A DNA stretch of 64,000 bases, from contig NZ_NIDE01000008.1 of NCBI RefSeq assembly GCF_002197845.1, forward strand, positions 496,001-560,000, in the 5' to 3' direction. Source of the stretch: Fimbriiglobus ruber. Its GTDB lineage: Bacteria > Planctomycetota > Planctomycetia > Gemmatales > Gemmataceae. Shown piece after piece: positions 1 through 8,046 of this stretch. Under the pieces are notes generated by a model. It saw nothing but the letters and a program-made list of their open reading frames with translations, made no database searches and was not told where the DNA came from. Positions within the stretch are counted from its first letter, which is position 1. Every line of letters begins with the position of its first letter. A program made the translations under genes and the position numbers.

Positions 1-400
1 CGACCTGCGCCTTTCGGATTTGCAAATCCTGGGCGAGGCGGGACAGGTCGTTCGGCTGCGGGGCCTGCGGCACTTGCGGCACCGGCTGGGGCGGCAGAGC
101 CGGCGGCGCGGGCGGTGGGGGCGGCGGCAGGACGGACTCGATCGTCGGCGCCGCCGGTGCGGTGTGAGTGTCTGCCGCCGGCGTACTCGCGTGTTCCGTG
201 GCCGGGGCTTCAGCCGTCACGGCGGGCGTGTCCGACGTTGTCACCTGCTCCGCCGGTGCGGTCTCAACCGGGGTGGGCGATTCCGGTGGCGGCGCGACCG
301 CCTCGGAAACCGGCGCGGCCGGCGGCTCGCCTGCGGGGGCGTGGGCCGCGGGTTCGAGGTCCGGGTTGGTCGGCGTGGGCGTCGGGTCGGCGGAGTTCAT
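1..400 (-). CDS. Probable Tex-like RNA-binding transcription accessory protein, N-terminal part only
   Basis: An open frame on the reverse strand starts with ATG at 398-400 and is still open at the left edge, so only about 133 N-terminal residues are present. The first ~110 residues are rich in Pro, Ala, Glu and Thr, with a run of Pro around residues 93-100, and look disordered. The visible end reads NDLSRLAQDLQIRKAQV, which resembles the start of Tex/YqgF-type proteins, where a short helix of this kind precedes the conserved LLDEG segment. The nucleic-acid-binding S1 domain would lie outside the window, so the family call rests on about 17 residues. If it is Tex, the Pro-rich extension is unusual, since bacterial Tex normally starts almost directly with this helix. 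Alternatively it is another cytoplasmic protein with a disordered leader. Confidence 0.5.
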   Translation of the reverse strand, partial: MNSADPTPTPTNPDLEPAAHAPAGEPPAAPVSEAVAPPPESPTPVETAPAEQVTTSDTPAVTAEAPATEHASTPAADTHTAPAAPTIESVLPPPPPPAPPALPPQPVPQVPQAPQPNDLSRLAQDLQIRKAQV

Positions 401-967
401 ACGGCTGACGTCCGTGAGGGACAACGTGGGTCCGGCTCTGGTCGAGAGCCGCGACGACCGGTCCGCGGGGCTGGTAAGCGGCCGGTGGGGACGAAACTTA
501 CGGCAAATCCGAGAATAGACGTATTACGTGGGCCATCCGAACGTGTCAAGGATTCGCCGGCTATCTCGCGTCCGGCTTCACCCGGACTTCACGCAACGGA
601 CGGGCCGCGGGCGACGCGGGTTCGGGGGCAGTTACCCGCACGAGAATCTTTTGGTGAAGTGTCGCGGGACAATCGGGCGAAGACGTCTGAGTTCGTCCTG
701 GGTCGTTTTTTCGTTTGTATTATGGGGAAAACGCCGCAAGAAGTGATGACTTGGCGGCCCAATCGCGTTTCTTGAGGCGGGCCGTTTTGACATGTTTCGG
801 GCGCGTGAGACGAGGCGGTCGTGGATGTTGTGGGCTCGTTGCGTGGCGACCCCGGCTGTCGTTTTCGCGCCACCGAATTCTCCGCGGCACGACTCGAACT
901 ATTACTCCCGAACCGAGTGCGGGTGTGAGCCATCGCATTTCAAAGCGATCGGCCGAAGCCTCATTCT
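401..967. other. Intergenic region, nothing recognised
   Basis: This 567-bp stretch separates the stop of the HD-GYP gene from the start of the Tex-like gene; both are on the reverse strand. I see no convincing reading frame, tRNA fold or strong hairpin. It presumably holds the promoter of the Tex-like gene. Confidence 0.5.
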
Positions 968-2182
968 TTACTCCGCGTCCTTCATCGCCGGCAATTTCAT
1001 CATCGACCCGTCCGTCAGGTTGTTGACGATGTGGTCGATCGCGTGATAGGCAGATTCGCCGATGCCTTGCTGGTAAATCGGGGGGTAGATTTGGGCGCGA
1101 ACGGCCATAAACGCGGCAACGATGTCGGGGTCGAACTGGCGGCCGACCTCGCGGGTGAACACCAGATCGATCTGGATGGGGGAGAGCCCCGGGCGGTATC
1201 GCCGCGGGGACATCATGGCGTCGCAGGAGTCGGCGACCGCCAGCACGCGGGCGAGGAGCGGGATCGCCTCGCCCGCCAGCCGGTCGGGGTAACCGGTCCC
1301 GTCGTACCGCTCGTGGTGCCCGCGGACCGCCGGCCGCAACCGGTCGAACGGCTTGATGCTGGCCACGATCCGGTCACTCAGGACCGGGTGCTGTTTAATC
1401 TCCTCGTACTCCTCGGCGGTCAGCTTGCCCGGTTTGTGCAGGACTTCGTCGCGGACGCCAATCTTCCCCAGATCGTGAATCAGGCCGGCGAGGAACACGT
1501 CGCCCTGAAGGGCGGGGGAGAGCCCGAGTTTTTTGGCTAAAAGAGCGGCGATCCGGGCGACCCGCTCGCTGTGCCCGGCCGTGTACGGGTCTTTGGCGTC
1601 GATCACCGCGGTCAGACTGTGGACGAGCCCGAGTAGAAGTTGCTTGACCCCGTTTTGGATTTGCGACCGCTGGGTCAAAAGCATCTTGTAGGCGACCCGC
1701 GCGATTTTCGCGTCGGCCTCGTCGAACTTTTTGTCGGTCCGGAACGTGACCGCGACGATATACCCCGACGTTTGGTCATTCCGGCACAGCAGGGCGGCAT
1801 GCGGTTGCGGTTCCGCGGCAGTTCCATTGGCCGGCTCCTGCGCCGAATTCGCGGCCGGAGTGGTCAGCAGAACCACTTCCCGGTCAGTCGGCGAGTGCGC
1901 CAGGGCGGCTCGGGCGAACCGGCCGCACCACGCCGGGGTCAGCGTCCGCGAGCCGGTCATGGCCGACACTTTTTCGGTCGACCGGGAAAACCAGAACGCG
2001 GCGTCCGCCCCGACCCCTTCGCAAACGGCTTGTACCGTCGCCTGAATGGACTGCTGATTACCCGAGGCGCTGGCCAGGGACTGGATGAGTCCTTCGACCG
2101 TGGCCAACGGGTCGCGCGGCAGACCGAGTAAGAGAAGATCTAAACCGTCCTTGGACGGAACTGATGAGCCGAAAATAGCCAT
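968..2182 (-). CDS. HD-GYP domain protein with N-terminal GAF-like region
   Basis: This is a putative cyclic-di-GMP phosphodiesterase or HD-type signalling hydrolase of 404 residues. From the chosen ATG at 2182, residues about 30-165 resemble a GAF-type sensor fold. A helical linker follows, then an HD-GYP domain. The metal-binding HD lies in LIHDLGKIG (H236, D237), and the signature HHERYDGTGYP falls at 289-299, followed by the conserved VADSCDAM. HD-GYP enzymes hydrolyse c-di-GMP to pGpG or GMP. All hallmark residues are present, so it is probably active. No membrane segment is seen, so it should be cytoplasmic. A GTG 51 bases upstream is in frame, but the ATG at 2182 has a GAGGA-type ribosome site about 6 bases ahead. 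The C-terminal ~50 residues are not part of the usual domain. Confidence 0.88.
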   Translation of the reverse strand: MAIFGSSVPSKDGLDLLLLGLPRDPLATVEGLIQSLASASGNQQSIQATVQAVCEGVGADAAFWFSRSTEKVSAMTGSRTLTPAWCGRFARAALAHSPTDREVVLLTTPAANSAQEPANGTAAEPQPHAALLCRNDQTSGYIVAVTFRTDKKFDEADAKIARVAYKMLLTQRSQIQNGVKQLLLGLVHSLTAVIDAKDPYTAGHSERVARIAALLAKKLGLSPALQGDVFLAGLIHDLGKIGVRDEVLHKPGKLTAEEYEEIKQHPVLSDRIVASIKPFDRLRPAVRGHHERYDGTGYPDRLAGEAIPLLARVLAVADSCDAMMSPRRYRPGLSPIQIDLVFTREVGRQFDPDIVAAFMAVRAQIYPPIYQQGIGESAYHAIDHIVNNLTDGSMMKLPAMKDAE

Positions 2183-2746
2183 GTGGTCCTCGTCGATCGC
2201 CGGGCCCAACGTATTCTTCGACGGTTTGCACACACTATAGCATCGCGAAAGCCGGTACGGCAGCGAGAATCGTTCCGGCCCGCATATTCGTTCCGCTTAG
2301 CCGATCGGAACTTGCGCACGAATACTGAGATATTTACAAAAATTGAGCCGTCGAGATTGGCAACGGCTTTGCATGTTCATGCTGAGACGACCCCACGCGA
2401 AAATCAGTTCACGAAAAACGCCCTTTTCTGTGGCACCAAAAATCGCGAGGTTTTATCGCCCCGGCAAAACCACATCGACCCGTTCTGTGAAAGCAGTCGG
2501 CCGAAGCAGTCTTTATTACAGCGCCGGCGAACTCACTTTCATCCGCGACCTGTTTTTTCGTCTGTGCGTCCGGGCTCGGGTAGCCTAAATGCCGATGACG
2601 AAACGCGAAAAATTGGGGCCTGCACTGATCAGCGAAATTGATACGCAGTCATTGCGGAAATCGGGTAAATTGCCTTGGTTATTCGTTCCTGGTGATAGCG
2701 CAGTTGTGATCGGATGATCTTCCGCAAGGCATCGTCGAGTTCCCCC
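2183..2746. other. Divergent intergenic region
   Basis: About 560 bp lie between two divergently transcribed genes. The DNA is less GC-rich than its surroundings. I see no believable gene or strong hairpin; it should contain both promoters. Confidence 0.45.
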
Positions 2747-3367
2747 ATGCAACGATTCACTTTCATACTTCTCGGGTCGCTTCTGTTCAGCCCGCCTACG
2801 ACGGTCGCGCTTTCGCAAGACGCGGGCAAGCCGATCGACACCCGACTACCGGTACCGACCGACACGGACGCGGCCGAAAAAGTCGTCCGCGACTTGTTCA
2901 AGGCCGAGTACGCGAAGAAGAAGCCAGCCGACCATATCGAACTCGCCAAGAAACTGCTCAAGATCGGCGACGAAACCACCAACGATCCGGCGACCAAATT
3001 CGTCGTTTATCGAGACGCTCGCAATTGGGCCGCCCGCGGCGGGGACGTGCCGCTGGCCCTGGCTGTGGCCAGGTCGCTCTCCCAGGCATTCGCGGTTAGC
3101 CCGATCGAAGCCAGATTGGTAGCCATAGAGACGACCGAAAAATGGCGATCGAGTCCGGGGCGGGTCGTGATCGAGATCGCTCTCGAAGGGACTGACGAAA
3201 GCGTGCGGGCGGACGAATACCCGTCCGCCGAGCGGTTTCTGAAGGTCGCGGCGCTGGCCGCGGGGCGGGGGGCGGAGCTGTTCTGGGAGGCCGTTGTGAC
3301 CGCCCGGACGAAGGAGGTGGAGCGCATCGAAAAGGAGTTTGAATCGATCGCGTCGGACCGGTTGTAA
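2747..3367 (+). CDS. Exported protein of unknown function, 5' part of a frameshifted gene
   Basis: The 206-residue frame starts with a signal peptide (MQRFTFILLGSLLFSP, cleavage likely near TVALSQD). A helical domain follows, rich in short repeats of the kind AKKLLKIGDETTNDPATKFVVYRDARNWAARGGD. The frame stops at 3365-3367, but the next frame immediately continues with a segment (VGRFLCLWKGNWEAGLPLLAQG) that in related planctomycete proteins belongs to the same polypeptide. I therefore read 2747-4229 as one gene of about 490 codons broken by a one-base shift near 3360-3367. An upstream ATG at 2714 is possible but would bury the signal peptide. The function is unknown; a role in the periplasm or at the cell surface is inferred from the signal peptide. 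Confidence 0.7.
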   Translation: MQRFTFILLGSLLFSPPTTVALSQDAGKPIDTRLPVPTDTDAAEKVVRDLFKAEYAKKKPADHIELAKKLLKIGDETTNDPATKFVVYRDARNWAARGGDVPLALAVARSLSQAFAVSPIEARLVAIETTEKWRSSPGRVVIEIALEGTDESVRADEYPSAERFLKVAALAAGRGAELFWEAVVTARTKEVERIEKEFESIASDRL

Positions 3368-4229
3368 GGTGCGCAGGAAAGAAATTCCCGCGTCGTCGGC
3401 CACGCGGGTCGGGCGCTTCTTGTGCCTCTGGAAAGGAAATTGGGAGGCCGGTTTGCCGCTGTTAGCCCAGGGCGAGGATGGAAAACTCAGGGCGGCGGCC
3501 ACGCAGGACTTGTCCAATCCGGGTACGGCGGCGGCCAGGATCGAACTCGGCGAGCGGTGGTGGGACTTGGCCGCGGAGTTGGACGCCGGGGAAAAAGTCG
3601 AAGCCCAGTTGCGGGCGTATCACTGGTACCAACAAGGCGTCGTCGAACTCAACGGGTTAGAGCTGGTACGCGTTGAGAAGCGGTTGGCGGAATTGGCCAA
3701 AATCTCGGAGCAGAAACTCGTCCGCGCGGGAATGGGGTGGGCAGTGATAGTGATCTTTCGGTCGGCCGAGCCGACGATCTGGAATACGACGACCAACCGC
3801 GGCGCGAACATGTTCGCGATCCCTCTCCTCCGAGTGCCCAACAGCATACGCTATCTCAGGCTGACCGAAGTGGCGAAGCGGCGTTCCGTGATCATCGAGA
3901 TGACGAAGGATCGGCTGCATAAGTTGACGGCACAAGACGGCTTTGGATGGAACGGAACAAACGAAAACGTTTACCGCGCTCACCATTTGGGTGTCTTCGA
4001 CCTGGCAACGGCTCACAGCCCCAAAGGATCGATCGCGATCCGCACGATTCACCCCACGGGAAACGACTTTCGGGGCTGGGGATTCGGGCATAAAACGCAC
4101 ACGAACGACGGGCAATCCTATTCGTGGATGGATCAAATTCCCGACAAAGCCGTGTTCGAGGTCGCGGTCAAAGCCGCCCCGTTGGCTCCCGCCGAATTGT
4201 CGCTTCTTTTGAAGCGCAAAAAAGATTGA
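3339..4229 (+). CDS. 3' part of the same frameshifted exported protein
   Basis: This frame carries the C-terminal two thirds of the protein whose 5' part ends at 3367. Its first ~8 residues are probably out of frame and the genuine sequence begins near 3361. The segment RVGRFLCLWKGNWEAGLPLLAQGED, followed by ELGERWWDLA, is a recurring block in large planctomycete secreted proteins, where it follows a helical region such as the one encoded upstream. The remaining ~200 residues (to LLLKRKKD) look like a beta-rich domain that I do not recognise. On its own this piece has no signal peptide and no plausible ribosome site, which supports the single-gene reading. The stop TGA at 4227-4229 sits inside the 8-bp target duplication of the adjacent MITE-like element, so the insertion landed exactly at the gene end. 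Confidence 0.65.
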   Translation: MNRSRRTGCKVRRKEIPASSATRVGRFLCLWKGNWEAGLPLLAQGEDGKLRAAATQDLSNPGTAAARIELGERWWDLAAELDAGEKVEAQLRAYHWYQQGVVELNGLELVRVEKRLAELAKISEQKLVRAGMGWAVIVIFRSAEPTIWNTTTNRGANMFAIPLLRVPNSIRYLRLTEVAKRRSVIIEMTKDRLHKLTAQDGFGWNGTNENVYRAHHLGVFDLATAHSPKGSIAIRTIHPTGNDFRGWGFGHKTHTNDGQSYSWMDQIPDKAVFEVAVKAAPLAPAELSLLLKRKKD

Positions 4230-4502
4230 GGCTCATGAGGCGGCAGAGGTGGAAAGGCATAACCATCCGGTCGCAATCGCCCCCCCACCGGCGCTCGGCG
4301 CGGGTCTCCGACCCCGCCGCTCTTCGGACCGCAGGTCTCCCGACGCTCGCCCCCCTCGGACACCGCCGCCTGCGCCAGGCTGGCGTGGGAGACCTGCGGT
4401 GCGAAGAGCGGCGGGGTCGGAGACCCGCGCCGAGCGCCGGTGGGGGGCGTCGGGACGGAAGACCTGCGGTCGGGCCGAAGCACCTCTGCCGCCTCATGAG
4501 CC
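4230..4502. mobile_element. MITE-like non-autonomous element with 22-bp inverted repeats and 8-bp target duplication
   Basis: The element starts GGCTCATGAGGCGGCAG (arm 4230-4251) and ends with the exact reverse complement (4481-4502), giving a perfect 22-bp terminal repeat. It is flanked by the direct repeat AAGATTGA at 4222-4229 and 4503-4510. The interior is itself a near-perfect hairpin: 4281-4340 pairs with 4388-4447 with one mismatch. There is no open frame of transposase type, so it would have to move with an enzyme supplied in trans. The 8-bp duplication fits several DDE families (ISL3, IS1182-like and others), and I cannot assign one. The strong hairpin may also act as a transcription terminator for the upstream gene. 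Confidence 0.8.
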
Positions 4503-4648
4503 AAGATTGATCCTTCGAACAGTGCGGCGACCAGAGTTTTTGAAAGGGATTCGCTCGATTTACCTTCCGTTTTGGGCGTGACGCGGCCTTTAAGTTACTT
4601 TACACTCACTCATCCGCCTGAACACACTCCGGCACCGGAGCCCGTCCC

Positions 4649-6031
4649 ATGTTGACTCTTCACACCGGCCCCGCGTCGTCTAACTGCGCCGGCGCGACCC
4701 GCCGCGCGGCCCTGAAAGCGGGCTTTCTCGGACTGACCGGCCTCGGCTTACCCGACCTCTTGCGCGCGAAGGCCACCGCCAGCGTGGGAACGACGGCAGG
4801 AAAAAAGTCGGTGATCCTGCTCTGGCTGGACGGCGGGCCGAGCCAGTTGGAGACATACGACCCGAAGCCGGACGCGCCGGCCGAGTACCGCGGACCGTTC
4901 GGCGTCGCGCAGTCGTCGGTTCCCGGGATGTACGTGTCCGCGCTCATGCCGGAGACAGCCAAGCGTGCCCGGCAGGTCGCCCTGATCCGGTCGGTCGCCC
5001 ACGGGACCGGGGACCACTTTGCTGGTGCGCACTGGATGGCCACCGGACGGTTCGGGTCGACCGCCGGGAGTCAGGCCCAGAAATTCCCGTCGCTCGGGTC
5101 ATACGTCGCCAAGGTGAACGGGGCGAACGCCCCCGGCGTGCCCGCTTACGTCGGACTGCCTTCGGCCGAGACGGTTTACCTCTACCCGGGATACATGGGC
5201 GCTGCTTACCTCGGCGGGGCGTACAACCCGTTCGACGTGGACCGCGAGATTCGGTACCTCGGCGCGAACGACACCCGGCGTATCCGGTCGCCGAAATGGC
5301 TAACTAACCTCGGCGGGGCGGCCGCCGACGCCTACGTGGCGCGTGGCCCGCTGCTCAAGCAGTTCGACGCCATGCGGAGGGATGTGGATGCGAGCGGCGC
5401 GCTGGAAACGATGGACCAGTTCCAGCACCAGGCTCTCGATCTGGTGACGGGTAGCAAGGCCCGCGCGGCGTTCGACCTCGACCGCGAAGACCCCCGGTCG
5501 GCCGACCGCTACGGGACCGGGCCGTGGGGCCGGTACACGCTCATGGCCCGGCGGTTGGTCGAAGCCGGCGTGACGTTCGTGACCGTGGACATGCCGCACT
5601 GGGACGACCACTCCGGCATCGAAAAGGGCCACGGCCTCAAGGTCCCGGTGGTCGACCGGGCCGTCGGCGCGCTGCTCGACGACTTGACCGAGCGGGGCAT
5701 GCTGGACGACGTACTCGTCGTGGTCATGGGCGAGTTCGGCCGCACCCCGCGGATCAACACGGGTCAACCCGGCATCCCGATCCCCGGCCGCGACCACTGG
5801 GGCAATGCGATCTCGGTGATGATGGCCGGGGGCGGAATCAAAGGCGGGGCGGTCGTCGGAAGGACGAACGCCCGAGCCGAACACCCGGTCGAGCGGGCGC
5901 TGTCGCCGGCCGATGTCCTCGCCACGGTTTACCACGTTCTCGGCATCGACCCGAAGATGTCGTTCAAGGACCACACCGGCCGGCCGATCCCGATCCTCGA
6001 CGACGGCGCGCCGATCGGCGAACTGGTATAG
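4649..6031 (+). CDS. DUF1501 family protein (sulfatase-like fold)
   Basis: This 460-residue protein has a twin-arginine-like leader (ATRRAALKAGFLGLTGLGL). Typical DUF1501 blocks follow: VILLWLDGGPSQLETYDPKP near residue 55, VRSVAHGTGDHFAGAHWMATG, VTFVTVDMPHWDDH, VVVMGEFGRTPRIN and GRDHWGNAISVMMAGGGIKGG. DUF1501 belongs to the alkaline phosphatase/sulfatase superfamily; its substrate is unknown. In planctomycetes it is normally encoded just after a DUF1549/DUF1553 cytochrome-type partner. Here no such partner precedes it, and the upstream neighbour is the MITE and the frameshifted gene. An AT-rich gap separates it from the serine hydrolase downstream, which may be co-transcribed (81-bp spacing). 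Confidence 0.9.
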   Translation: MLTLHTGPASSNCAGATRRAALKAGFLGLTGLGLPDLLRAKATASVGTTAGKKSVILLWLDGGPSQLETYDPKPDAPAEYRGPFGVAQSSVPGMYVSALMPETAKRARQVALIRSVAHGTGDHFAGAHWMATGRFGSTAGSQAQKFPSLGSYVAKVNGANAPGVPAYVGLPSAETVYLYPGYMGAAYLGGAYNPFDVDREIRYLGANDTRRIRSPKWLTNLGGAAADAYVARGPLLKQFDAMRRDVDASGALETMDQFQHQALDLVTGSKARAAFDLDREDPRSADRYGTGPWGRYTLMARRLVEAGVTFVTVDMPHWDDHSGIEKGHGLKVPVVDRAVGALLDDLTERGMLDDVLVVVMGEFGRTPRINTGQPGIPIPGRDHWGNAISVMMAGGGIKGGAVVGRTNARAEHPVERALSPADVLATVYHVLGIDPKMSFKDHTGRPIPILDDGAPIGELV

Positions 6032-6112
6032 TGGCGGCCGGGCCAATACGTTTGACAGAAAATGGCCCGCGTTATTCGGCGATCTCCCGCGCCTCCGGAG
6101 TCATGATCAGAT

Positions 6113-7429
6113 ATGAGCCAAGACGTTGAACCGAACCTCTCCCGACGTCATTTCCTCCGAGCCGCGGCAATGATTGCGGCCGGTGTTACCCTCCCTGACT
6201 TCGGCCACGCGGCCGACGTTCCAGTCACCGGTGGAGCCGACCCCCGCCTCGCACCGTTCGACACGCTAATGACCCGGTTCGTGGTCGACAACCAGGTGCC
6301 CGGCGCGGCCCTCGCTGTCAGCTATCACGGCCGGCTCGTTTACGCGCGCGGGTTTGGTTTCGCGAACGTCGAGAAAAAAGAGCCGGTCAAGCCGAACGCG
6401 ACGTTCCGAATCGCGAGCGTATCGAAGTCGCTCACGGCGGTCGCCGTCCTCCGACTCATCGAGCGGGGTAAGCTCAAACTGTCCGACCGCGTTTGGGACC
6501 ACCTCAAACTCACCCCACACCTGGACGAGAAAGCGGAAGTCGATCACCGCTGGAAGACCATTACCGTCCACCAGTGCCTCCACCACACGGGGGGCTGGGA
6601 CCGGGACAGGTCGTACGACCCGATCGGCATCCCGTGGAAAATCGCCAAGTCGCTCGGCACCGCACCCCCGCCGGGGCCCGCGCAGATCGTGCGTTACATG
6701 ATGGGCCAACCACTCGACTTCGATCCGGGAACGCGGTTCGCTTACTCGAACCTCGGGTATCTGGTCCTCGGGCGGCTCATCGAAGCGGCGAGCGGGCAGA
6801 AGTACGGCGAGTTCGTGCATAAGGAAGTGTTGTCTCCGTTCCAAATCACCCGGCCGCACCTCGCCCGGGCGTTACCCGAACACCGCCCGATCGGCGAAGT
6901 GGCGTATTACGACTCCAAGAAGCGGACCGGCCGGTGCCTGTACGAACCGCGGCGGAACGCGATCGTGCCGCTGGCCGACGGCGGCGAAAACGTCGAGGGG
7001 TTCGAGGCCCACGGCGGCTGGGTCGCGTCGGCCGTCGATCTGGTCCGTTTCGCGTCGGCGTTCGATCACCCCGAGAAGAGCCCGCTCTTGGGTGCGGCTG
7101 AAGTCCGGACGATGTGGGCTCGTCCGCCCGGGACCGCGGGGGCGACGAAAGCGGGAAAGCCGAGAGCCGCTTACTACGGCTGCGGGTGGAGTGTCCGGCC
7201 GGAGGGGGCGGCCGGGAAATTGAACGCCTGGCACAACGGGCTGATCTCCGGCACCTCGTCGCTCATGATCCGCCGGTCGGACGGGATCGACCTCGCCGTG
7301 CTGTTCAACACGGACGCGAACGGCGCCGGAAAGGAATTAAGCGGGCTGATCGACGGCGACCCCATTCACGGGGCGGCCGACGCAGTGCGCGATTGGCCGA
7401 CGATTGATTTGTTCGACAAGTTGCTTTAG
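6113..7429 (+). CDS. Serine hydrolase of the beta-lactamase / penicillin-binding class C family
   Basis: This 438-residue protein has a leader with two Arg followed by a hydrophobic stretch (SRRHFLRAAAMIAAGVTLPDFGHAA), suggesting Tat export. The beta-lactamase fold motifs are complete: SVSK at 102-105 (nucleophile S102, base K105), YSN at 211-213, and a C-terminal HNG in WHNGLISGTSSLM. Such enzymes act as carboxylesterases, D-aminopeptidases or DD-peptidases, and the substrate cannot be told from the sequence. It follows the DUF1501 gene in the same direction. Its first ATG has no strong ribosome site. Confidence 0.9.
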   Translation: MSQDVEPNLSRRHFLRAAAMIAAGVTLPDFGHAADVPVTGGADPRLAPFDTLMTRFVVDNQVPGAALAVSYHGRLVYARGFGFANVEKKEPVKPNATFRIASVSKSLTAVAVLRLIERGKLKLSDRVWDHLKLTPHLDEKAEVDHRWKTITVHQCLHHTGGWDRDRSYDPIGIPWKIAKSLGTAPPPGPAQIVRYMMGQPLDFDPGTRFAYSNLGYLVLGRLIEAASGQKYGEFVHKEVLSPFQITRPHLARALPEHRPIGEVAYYDSKKRTGRCLYEPRRNAIVPLADGGENVEGFEAHGGWVASAVDLVRFASAFDHPEKSPLLGAAEVRTMWARPPGTAGATKAGKPRAAYYGCGWSVRPEGAAGKLNAWHNGLISGTSSLMIRRSDGIDLAVLFNTDANGAGKELSGLIDGDPIHGAADAVRDWPTIDLFDKLL

Positions 7430-7530
7430 AGCGTGTGTTCTCGGCGCGAGTCATGCGGCCGATCCGCATGATTGTTCAAGCTGTCCGATCGGCACAAAAT
7501 GCTCAGCTTACCACGCCTGCCTATCCCGAC

Positions 7531-7761
7531 TTACCGACCGGACGGCGACGGCCGGTCGTCGAACGTCTTCGGGCCGACGCGGTAGTCGTCGTCCGGGAGG
7601 CCGTACCGCGCGCGGCCGTTCCGCTGTTGCTCTTCGATCGACAGACCTGGCCGGTCGGGCTTGGGTGTCCCGCGTAGCGACCAGGGGGTGTCGAACGTCC
7701 CGCACCCGGCCCCAAGAAGGGTCGCCAGGAACAGGGTTGAGAGGAGTGCCTTCCGTGTCAT
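7531..7761 (-). CDS. Small putative lipoprotein
   Basis: The 76-residue protein starts MTRKALLSTLFLATLLGAGCG, a lipoprotein-type leader with Cys at position 20 or 21; the -3 residue is Gly, so the lipobox is imperfect. The mature part is short, hydrophilic and Pro/Arg-rich, with no known domain. Transcription runs towards the serine hydrolase (convergent). It was chosen over overlapping frames because of the clear leader peptide. Short lipoproteins of this kind are common and unassigned in planctomycetes. Confidence 0.72.
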   Translation of the reverse strand: MTRKALLSTLFLATLLGAGCGTFDTPWSLRGTPKPDRPGLSIEEQQRNGRARYGLPDDDYRVGPKTFDDRPSPSGR

Positions 7762-8046
7762 ATTTTCTCTCCGCGCGGTGGCGGGTTGGGATCATCACCC
7801 ACTCTCATTATCGCCTGTCGGCTGGTGCGGCGCGCATAAGAATCTTCGGCGGACGGCTCGGACCGACCGGCCGGCCCGCCCGCCCGCTATAAACGCCACG
7901 ACCGGCCGTGAGATCGGGGCACACAACTTGAGCGGTTCGCCCCGGGTCGCTAGGATACTTGGACCGATAGACCGACTCTTTTCCGCCAACCTGCCAGGCA
8001 CCCTCGCCGCGTGGTTGGGACTTCCACCACCGCTACGGGGTCCGCC

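Noticed and set aside
2183-2641. 152-codon open frame upstream of the exported protein
   Set aside because: It overlaps the start of the HD-GYP gene and has irregular composition and no similarity.
4281-4447. CRISPR-like or tRNA-like structure
   Set aside because: The repeats form one long hairpin inside a MITE-like element; there are no regularly spaced repeats or tRNA features.
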